Origin: Candidatus Latescibacterota bacterium
GTDB taxonomy: Bacteria; JAAXHH01; JABIQT01
Assembly: GCA_018667995.1 (NCBI GenBank)
Contig: JABIQT010000543.1
Coordinates: 1-7,083 of the forward strand
Direction of reading: 5' to 3'
DNA: 7,083 nt
The notes under the pieces were generated by a model. That model searched no databases, had not been told where the DNA came from, and saw only the letters and a program-made list of their open reading frames with translations. Below are positions 6,743-7,083 of the stretch, piece after piece (position 1 is the stretch's first letter; every line of letters starts with the position of its first letter). The position numbers and the translations under genes were made by a program.

Positions 6743-6776
6743 GCACTTTTTTGCCTTGAACTCGGAGAAAAGGTGC
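6743..6776 (+). other. Intergenic stem-loop between the oxidoreductase and URO-D genes
   Basis: GCACTTTTTT (6743-6752) can pair with GAAAAGGTGC (6767-6776) through 10 bp including two G-U pairs, with a 14-nt loop. It starts 4 nt after the oxidoreductase stop. A T-run forms the 5' arm rather than following the hairpin, so it is not a normal plus-strand terminator. It could affect mRNA stability or the expression ratio of the two genes. Confidence 0.3.
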
Positions 6777-6787
6777 CTGCATTCCTC

Positions 6788-6793
6788 GGAGAG
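6788..6793 (+). promoter_or_regulatory. Ribosome binding site of the second URO-D gene
   Basis: GGAGAG is followed after 5 nt by the ATG at 6799 (7 nt if measured from GGAG). It favours this ATG over the in-frame ATG at 6808, where the MTSKER motif begins. Confidence 0.7.
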
Positions 6794-6798
6794 TATAG

Positions 6799-7083
6799 AT
6801 GAACCAGATGACATCAAAAGAGCGCTTTACTTGCATGTACGAACACCGCGTCGGTGACCGGGTCCCCATATTCGACTCACCCTGGGGGGCGACCATTGAA
6901 CGGTGGCGCCGGGAAGGCATGACGGAAGGTATGAGCTATATCGACTATTTCGACCTCGATCATGTGGCTCACGTGAGGGTGGATAATTCGCCGAGATTTC
7001 CACCGGCCGTGATCGAGGAGACCGAGGAATATCGGATACACACCACAAGCTGGGGAGCGACCCTGAAGAACTGGAAACATGTG
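6799..7083 (+). CDS. Second URO-D-family protein, N-terminal part, cut by the right window edge
   Basis: The frame is open from ATG 6799 to the last base, giving 95 residues with no stop; the gene continues beyond the window. MTSKERFTCMYEHRVGDRVP (residues 4-23) matches the N-terminal MTS-R/K-ER...DRVP signature of URO-D-like proteins and parallels the protein encoded at 209-1279. The rest (YFDLDH, then a TTSWGAT segment) diverges from that protein, so the two are distant paralogs rather than a recent duplication. The zinc-motif region lies beyond the window, so whether it is a corrinoid-dependent methyltransferase cannot be judged. It lies 60 bp behind the oxidoreductase on the same strand with its own good ribosome binding site, suggesting an operon and a shared pathway, probably breakdown of a methylated or sugar-like compound. 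Confidence 0.85.
   Translation, partial: MNQMTSKERFTCMYEHRVGDRVPIFDSPWGATIERWRREGMTEGMSYIDYFDLDHVAHVRVDNSPRFPPAVIEETEEYRIHTTSWGATLKNWKHV

Overview
The window looks like a chromosomal fragment, about half GC, from an uncultivated bacterium of the Fibrobacteres-Chlorobi-Bacteroidetes (FCB) group or a nearby candidate phylum such as Latescibacterota, KSB1 or Marinimicrobia. The main evidence is the C-terminal sorting domain of the cytochrome gene, which carries the QNYPNPFNPST signature and a FlgD-like beta fold and is typical of those lineages. The pairing of uroporphyrinogen-decarboxylase-like (URO-D) genes with a Gfo/Idh/MocA oxidoreductase also fits. The phylum is an inference from motifs, not a measured placement.

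Layout from left to right. Bases 2-154 hold a possible 3' end of a plus-strand gene cut by the window edge. Three well-supported genes then lie on the minus strand. They are a cobalamin-methyltransferase-type URO-D protein (209-1279), a secreted pentaheme cytochrome c with an N-terminal carboxypeptidase-regulatory-like domain and a C-terminal type IX-style sorting domain (1385-3328), and a calcineurin-like metallophosphoesterase (3971-4990). A low-confidence reading frame follows the phosphoesterase (3687-4022). A long gene-poor divergent region (about 4991-5613) separates these from two plus-strand genes: a Gfo/Idh/MocA oxidoreductase (5662-6738) and the first 95 codons of a second URO-D-family gene (6799 to the window end).

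Two sigma70-like promoters can be read, both with a perfect TTGACA box and about 17 bp spacing. One precedes the cytochrome gene on the minus strand, and its predicted leader of about 118 nt contains two interleaved inverted repeats (a pseudoknot-type arrangement). The other precedes the oxidoreductase on the plus strand and has a strong 10+4 bp stem-loop immediately upstream of its -35 box.

The oxidoreductase and the second URO-D gene are probably co-transcribed (60 bp apart) and suggest a small-molecule catabolic or demethylation module. The first URO-D protein keeps the H-x-C...C zinc-thiolate motif used by corrinoid-dependent methyltransferases, so methyl-group transfer is a plausible theme, but no corrinoid protein or substrate-defining gene is visible. 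The cytochrome suggests respiration or electron transfer at or outside the cell surface. The phosphoesterase has no visible functional tie to its neighbours. I see no mobile element, CRISPR array, tRNA or rRNA. Nothing here amounts to a clear new defence or mobile system; the cytochrome fusion and the two structured regulatory regions are the most noteworthy signals.
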